Shown here: positions 5,663-9,062 of the stretch, one piece after another
Layout: every line of letters begins with the position of its first letter
Position numbering within the stretch: position 1 is the stretch's first letter
Assembly (NCBI GenBank): GCA_039815945.1
Contig: JBCBYI010000166.1
Coordinates: 1-9,062 of the forward strand
Direction: 5' to 3'
Length of the DNA stretch: 9,062 bases
Source of the DNA: UBA11606 sp039815945
Lineage (GTDB): Bacteria > Actinomycetota > Acidimicrobiia > Acidimicrobiales > Aldehydirespiratoraceae
The notes under the pieces: generated by a model
Told to the model about the DNA's origin: nothing
The model's input: the letters and a program-made list of their open reading frames with translations, nothing else
Databases searched by the model: none
Program-made: the position numbers and the translations under genes

Positions 5663-5668
5663 TCAGCG
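5657..5668. repeat. Perfect palindrome over abutting convergent stop codons
   Basis: CGCTGATCAGCG is a perfect 12-bp palindrome. Its centre TGATCA is the plus-strand TGA of the SDR immediately followed by the complement of the minus-strand TGA of the monooxygenase. Folded, it gives only a 4-bp stem with a 4-nt loop and no T-tract, so a terminator role is doubtful. Its GCTGATC word also occurs in the inverted repeat at the other convergent junction, 3678-3709. Confidence 0.4.
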
Positions 5669-7270
5669 CAGGTCGAAGCCCGGGTAGCCGGCCTCGGCGA
5701 TCGCCGTGACCCGGGTGCGGTAGCGGGGTGCGCCACCGAAGTACGCCTGGTAGCGGGGCTTGCCCTCGCGTCCGGCGAGGTTGGCGTTGTAGCCCGTGAA
5801 CCAGCCCTTGCTGTCGCGGATCAGCAGGCGGTCCTGCATCTTGGCGACCTCGGCGGCCCACTCGTCTTCGGCCTCACGCTCGGCCTCGATGCGGGTGACG
5901 CCCTCGGCCCGCGCGTGGGCGATCAGATCGCTGACCCAGTCGACGCCGTCCTGGATCGCCCGGGGGAAGTTGGTCGAGCCCGACACGCTCTGCGGGCCGG
6001 CGAGCATCAGCAGGTTGGGGAAGCCGCTCGTCATCATCCCGACGTTGGTGCGGGGACCGTGGGCCCATTCGTCGGCGAGCTTCGCCCCATCGACGCCCTG
6101 GATGTCGACCTTGTCGAAGGCCCCGGTGATGGCGTCGAAGCCGGTGGCGTAGACGATCACGTCGAGGTCGTGATGGCCGGCCGTCGTCTCGATCCCGGTC
6201 TCGGTGACCCGCACGATCGGCGTGTCCTGCAACGACACGAGCTCGACGTTGTCGCGGTTGTAGGCCTCGAAGTAGTTCGTCTCGAGCGGCAGGCGCTGCA
6301 GGGCGAAGCCGTGGTCGGTCGGGATGAGCTTCTCCGCGACCTCCGGGTCGTCGACCCGGCCGCGGATCCGATCGGCGATGTAGTCCGACAGCTCCTGGTT
6401 GGCGGCCTCGTCGAAGTAGATCTCGGCGTAGTTGGCCCCGATGATCGCGAACCCGGGCTGGATGTAGAGCTCGTCCCACAGCGCCCGCCGCTCCTCGGGC
6501 GTGGCCTCCCAGAAACCCCAACGGGGCACGTGCTCGAAGCCGCCGACGGTCTTCGAGCAGTTCTCGAAGATCTCCGGGTAGCGGCTCCGGATGTCGGCCA
6601 TCTCCTCATCAGAGATCGGCCGGTTGTTGAGCGGGCTGCTCCAGTTGGGGCGCCGCTGGAAGACGGTGAGGTGCTCGACGATCGGAGCGATCGACGGCAC
6701 GATCTGGATGCCGGTGGCGCCGGTGCCGATCTGGCCGACCCGCTTGCCGGTGAGGTCGATGTCGTCGGGCCAGTGGAACGTGTGGAACGACTCGCCGGCG
6801 AAGTCGTCCATGCCCTCGAAGGTCGGCAAGGTCGGCGTCGACAGCGGACCGAGGGCCGTGATCACGAAGCGGGCCCGGAAGACCTCGCCGTCGGTGGCGG
6901 TGAGCGTCCAGGTCGACGCCGCCTCGTCCCACACCATCGAGGCGATGCGCACGCCGAAGCGCATGTGCTCACGCAGACCGAAGAGGTCGGCGACGTGGTT
7001 GAGGTAGCGGAGGTTCTCGGGCTGGGAGGAGAACATCTCCTTCCAGTGCCACGTGTCGAGGATCTGCTGGCTGAACGAGTAGCCGTAGGTGTAGCTCTCG
7101 GAATCGAACCGGCAGCCCGGGTAGCGGTTGCGGTACCACGTGCCGCCGAGGTCGTCCTGGGCTTCGAGCACGAGCGCGTCGACACCCAGATCGACCAGCC
7201 GCTTGATCTGGTAGATCCCGGCGACCCCTGCGCCGATGACGATCACCTCGTGTTCGTGCACGTCGCTCAT
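5663..7270 (-). CDS. Flavin-containing Baeyer-Villiger-type monooxygenase
   Basis: A 535-residue class B flavoprotein monooxygenase that would use FAD, NADPH and O2 to insert oxygen next to a carbonyl or into a heteroatom. The FAD loop GAGVAG is at 13-18. GGTWYRNRYPGCRFD at 42-56 is the conserved flavin-side segment. The Baeyer-Villiger fingerprint FxGxxxHxxxWP is intact at 157-168, and the NADP loop GTGATG is at 182-187. Arg326 aligns with the catalytic Arg of cyclohexanone/phenylacetone monooxygenases; the preceding Lys, usual there, is Gln325. ATGFD and a C-terminal region of normal length follow. The ATG has no clear ribosome site. It lies 40 bp downstream of the DddP-like gene, with a small GC hairpin in the gap, and is probably co-transcribed. 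Substrate unknown; a flavin monooxygenase acting on sulfide or amine is less likely given the fingerprint. Confidence 0.9.
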   Translation of the reverse strand: MSDVHEHEVIVIGAGVAGIYQIKRLVDLGVDALVLEAQDDLGGTWYRNRYPGCRFDSESYTYGYSFSQQILDTWHWKEMFSSQPENLRYLNHVADLFGLREHMRFGVRIASMVWDEAASTWTLTATDGEVFRARFVITALGPLSTPTLPTFEGMDDFAGESFHTFHWPDDIDLTGKRVGQIGTGATGIQIVPSIAPIVEHLTVFQRRPNWSSPLNNRPISDEEMADIRSRYPEIFENCSKTVGGFEHVPRWGFWEATPEERRALWDELYIQPGFAIIGANYAEIYFDEAANQELSDYIADRIRGRVDDPEVAEKLIPTDHGFALQRLPLETNYFEAYNRDNVELVSLQDTPIVRVTETGIETTAGHHDLDVIVYATGFDAITGAFDKVDIQGVDGAKLADEWAHGPRTNVGMMTSGFPNLLMLAGPQSVSGSTNFPRAIQDGVDWVSDLIAHARAEGVTRIEAEREAEDEWAAEVAKMQDRLLIRDSKGWFTGYNANLAGREGKPRYQAYFGGAPRYRTRVTAIAEAGYPGFDLR

Positions 7271-7288
7271 CGAGCCGATTCTGCTGGA

Positions 7289-7304
7289 GCGCCCGAGCGG
7301 GCGC
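7289..7304. repeat. GC-rich hairpin between DddP-like and monooxygenase genes
   Basis: GCGCCC (7289-7294) and GGGCGC (7299-7304) pair around GAGC. The hairpin lies 7 nt past the DddP-like stop and 18 nt before the monooxygenase ATG on the minus strand, with no T-tract. It could cause partial termination or mark an mRNA processing site within the operon. High GC makes chance hairpins common. Confidence 0.35.
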
Positions 7305-7310
7305 CAACCG

Positions 7311-8621
7311 TCAGAACGTCAGGCTGACGGGGAAGTCGGTGAGGAGCTCGGGGCCGGTCTCGGTGACGAGGTACTGATCCTCGAGCTTCACGCCTTCGCC
7401 GCCGTCGCGGGAGCCGATGTAGCTCTCGCTGGTGAGCACCATGCCGACCTCGAGTTCGTCGTCGACGCCCCAGTCGTCCCACGCCCACGGGTGGTAGATG
7501 TCGGGGTACTCGTCGCACTGGCCGACGCCGTGGAACTTCACCGAGTAGTGCCGGTAGTCCTCACGCGGGGGCATGACCGAGTCGAACGTGAGCTCGCGGA
7601 ACGAGCGGCCCGGCGTGAGGAGCTCGGCGTTGGTCTTCACCATCTCGTCGGCCATGTCGAACAACTGCTTCTGATGCGCGGTGGGCGCCTTGTCACCGCA
7701 GATCCACGTGCGCGAGATGTCGATCATCATTCCGTAGGCACCGACGAGGTCGGTGTCGTAGGCGACGATGTCGCCGTTCTCGACGACACGACCCGACGCC
7801 TCCTGGAACCACGGGTTCGTGCGCGGCCCCGACGCGAGGATCTGGGTCTCGATCCACTCCCCTGCCCGGGCGATGTTGCCGGCGTGGAGCAGCGCCCAGA
7901 TCTCGCGTTCGGTCATGCCGGGACGCATGTGCGCCTGCATGTCGTACATCGCGGCCTGGCAGGCATGCGCCGAGCAGCGCATCGCCTTGATCTCGTCGGC
8001 GCCCTTGATCGTGCGGGCCTGCTCCATGAGCTCGGTGCCGTTTTCGATGGTCCAGCCGGCCTGCTCGAACGCCTTGTACCCGACGTAGTGGCACTGATCG
8101 ACGGCGATGCGGGCGTTCGGACCACAGTGTTCGGCGACGACGTCGACCACCTCGGCAGCCATGCGCCGAGCCTGTTCCTCGTGGCGTGAGCCGGCGAGGA
8201 AGTAGGTGGCGCCGATCGCCGGACGAACCTCGTCGATGACATGGCTGTGGCCAGACAGGAACTCGCATCCCTCGTAGTCCCACACGATGACGTAGCCCTC
8301 GGCGCTGACGAACGCGTAACGGGCACCGTTGTGCATCACCCAGAGCTGCATGTTGGTCGTGTCGGACACGTAGCGGATGTTCATCGGGTCCATGACGAGC
8401 ACGCCGTCGTACCCGAATCGCTTCAGCGCCTCGGCCGTTCGATCGACCCGGTACTGACGCATCGCCGGAAGGTCTGGCAACTCCAGCCCCGCGGCGATCC
8501 ACTCGGCTTCGAGCGCCGCACCCGGACCGATGGCGAGGTGATGGAGATCACCCGCAGCACGCGCCATCTCCGGCGTGCCGTCGAGCGCCTCCTGCACCGA
8601 ACGTCGAATCCGTCCACCCAC
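7311..8621 (-). CDS. dddP: DddP-like DMSP lyase (M24 metallopeptidase fold)
   Basis: A 436-residue M24-fold protein, close in length to DddP (about 447), which cleaves dimethylsulfoniopropionate to dimethyl sulfide and acrylate in the cytosol. The N-terminal domain (about 1-180) contains DPMNIRYVSDTTNMQLW and VIWDYE segments recalled from DddP. The C-terminal pita-bread domain has Asp289, Asp291, Asp301, His364, Glu399 and Glu414, matching the DddP ligands Asp295/297/307, His371, Glu406 and Glu421 with an offset of 6 then 7. Asp370 in HGVGQCDE matches catalytic Asp377. ASGPRTNPWFQE and IKGADEI are also DddP-like. A GTG start is used because GAGAGGA lies 8 nt upstream. It begins 17 bp after the stop of a GcvT-type gene. 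A related Xaa-Pro peptidase or creatinase-type hydrolase remains possible; activity is inferred. Confidence 0.8.
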   Translation of the reverse strand: MGGRIRRSVQEALDGTPEMARAAGDLHHLAIGPGAALEAEWIAAGLELPDLPAMRQYRVDRTAEALKRFGYDGVLVMDPMNIRYVSDTTNMQLWVMHNGARYAFVSAEGYVIVWDYEGCEFLSGHSHVIDEVRPAIGATYFLAGSRHEEQARRMAAEVVDVVAEHCGPNARIAVDQCHYVGYKAFEQAGWTIENGTELMEQARTIKGADEIKAMRCSAHACQAAMYDMQAHMRPGMTEREIWALLHAGNIARAGEWIETQILASGPRTNPWFQEASGRVVENGDIVAYDTDLVGAYGMMIDISRTWICGDKAPTAHQKQLFDMADEMVKTNAELLTPGRSFRELTFDSVMPPREDYRHYSVKFHGVGQCDEYPDIYHPWAWDDWGVDDELEVGMVLTSESYIGSRDGGEGVKLEDQYLVTETGPELLTDFPVSLTF

Positions 8622-8629
8622 TGTTCGTG

Positions 8630-8636
8630 TCCTCTC
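8630..8636 (-). promoter_or_regulatory. Ribosome binding site deciding the GTG start at 8621
   Basis: GAGAGGA on the minus strand lies 8 nt before the GTG at 8621, inside the 17-bp gap after the upstream gene's TAG. It is a strong site and supports the full-length N-terminus of the DddP-like protein as well as operon membership. Confidence 0.6.
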
Positions 8637-8638
8637 GC

Positions 8639-9062
8639 CTAGGCCCGCATCCGCTCGGCTTCGGGGTCCCAGATGCAGCCGTCGATGCGCGCACAGGACT
8701 TCAGATCGCCGATGATCTCGATCTGCCAGGGTCCGTCGGATTCCGCCAGGGCGGCGGGGACGTACCCCATCGCGACCGAGGTCTCGCTGTGGTGGGCGTA
8801 GCCGCCCGAGGTCACCCAGCCGACGACCTCACCGTCGTGCCAGATCGGCTCGTCGCCGATCACGTCGTGGCCGTCGCGGCCGGCGTCGCTGTCGACCGTG
8901 AAGGTCACGAGCGCGTAGGTGGCACCGGGACCCTCATCGGCGTACTTCGCGGCGAGGGCGTCGCGGCCGATGAAGTCCTTGTCCATCTGCACGAATCGTC
9001 CGAGCGCGGCCTCGAACGGGTCGTAGATCGGGCGGTACTCGCGGGCCCACGAACCGAAGCCC
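8639..9062 (-). CDS. GcvT/dimethylglycine dehydrogenase-type C1 transferase, C-terminal part
   Basis: Only the C-terminal 140 residues are in the window; the frame stays open to the edge, reading GFGSWAREYRPIYDPFEAAL before the first in-window start-like codon, so no start is assigned. The EAALGRFVQMDKDFIGRDAL region is the conserved joint between the folate-binding and C-terminal barrel domains of the aminomethyltransferase (GcvT) family. WHDGEVVGWVTSGGYAHHSETSVAMGYV is the usual barrel segment of dimethylglycine/sarcosine dehydrogenases and related enzymes, which oxidise N-methyl groups and pass the C1 unit to tetrahydrofolate. Whether a FAD dehydrogenase domain precedes it lies beyond the window. 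The DMSP demethylase DmdA is in the same superfamily, but this SWxREYxPIY form looks more like the dehydrogenase-fused branch. First visible gene of the operon with the DddP-like gene, 17 bp upstream of it. Confidence 0.8.
   Translation of the reverse strand, partial: GFGSWAREYRPIYDPFEAALGRFVQMDKDFIGRDALAAKYADEGPGATYALVTFTVDSDAGRDGHDVIGDEPIWHDGEVVGWVTSGGYAHHSETSVAMGYVPAALAESDGPWQIEIIGDLKSCARIDGCIWDPEAERMRA

Noticed and set aside
5663..7270. Trimethylamine/DMS-type FMO (Tmm) identity for the monooxygenase
   Set aside because: The fingerprint ends HxxxWP as in Baeyer-Villiger enzymes, not HxxxF/Y as in classical FMOs, despite the attractive link to DMS.
5915..7327. 470-codon plus-strand frame opposite the monooxygenase
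   Set aside because: Shadow; Asp/Gly/Val/Arg-rich text with no fold signature, while the minus strand carries every BVMO motif.
7236..8189. 317-codon plus-strand frame opposite the DddP-like gene
   Set aside because: Shadow of a well conserved enzyme on the other strand.
7311..8621. Generic Xaa-Pro aminopeptidase label for the M24 protein
   Set aside because: The HGVGxCDE motif with the catalytic Asp and the N-terminal NIRY...TNMQLW region fit DddP better; kept only as an alternative.
8639..9062. Naming the partial gene dmdA
   Set aside because: The visible segment resembles the dimethylglycine/sarcosine dehydrogenase branch, and the diagnostic N-terminal part is outside the window.

Overview
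The window is dense, high-GC chromosomal DNA with no mobile elements, RNA genes or CRISPR. Short intergenic gaps, GTG starts, coupled stop/start junctions and several apparently leaderless genes (a TANNNT hexamer 6-7 nt before the ATG) suggest an actinobacterium. The gene content (short-chain dehydrogenases, a Baeyer-Villiger monooxygenase, a DMSP-lyase-like protein) would fit a marine or aquatic Acidimicrobiia-type lineage; that placement is inference from gene style, not from a marker gene.

Layout. (1) 17-2223, minus strand: a sulfur-assimilation run of a short precorrin-2 dehydrogenase-like protein (siroheme branch), a rhodanese, metZ (O-succinylhomoserine sulfhydrylase) and a DUF1737 protein. 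Spacing is 35, 1 and 15-16 bp. The last gene also has its own promoter-like hexamer, and a perfect inverted repeat at bases 1-21 spans its stop. (2) 2362-3690, plus strand: a small two-helix membrane protein of unknown function, then a 2OG-Fe(II) oxygenase resembling the HalD/BesD amino-acid halogenase/hydroxylase family but keeping the metal-binding Asp. (3) 3705-4830, minus strand: an SDR and a SnoaL-like protein, transcribed SnoaL then SDR. They diverge from (4) a second SDR at 4886-5662, plus strand, across a 55-bp gap that carries two facing leaderless promoters. (5) 5663-9062, minus strand: an apparent operon of a GcvT/dimethylglycine-dehydrogenase-type C1 transferase (cut by the window edge), a DddP-type M24 protein and a flavin monooxygenase with the Baeyer-Villiger fingerprint.

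The most interesting part is region 5. The M24 protein is not a generic Xaa-Pro peptidase. It keeps every metal ligand described for the DMSP lyase DddP, at matching spacing, plus the DddP catalytic Asp in an HGVGxCDE motif. It sits 17 bp after a tetrahydrofolate-type methyl-transfer protein and 40 bp before a flavin monooxygenase, which suggests a catabolic unit for a methylated osmolyte (DMSP, possibly with betaine or dimethylglycine-like compounds). There is no intergenic stretch longer than 300 bases; the longest is the 138-bp divergent region at 2224-2361.
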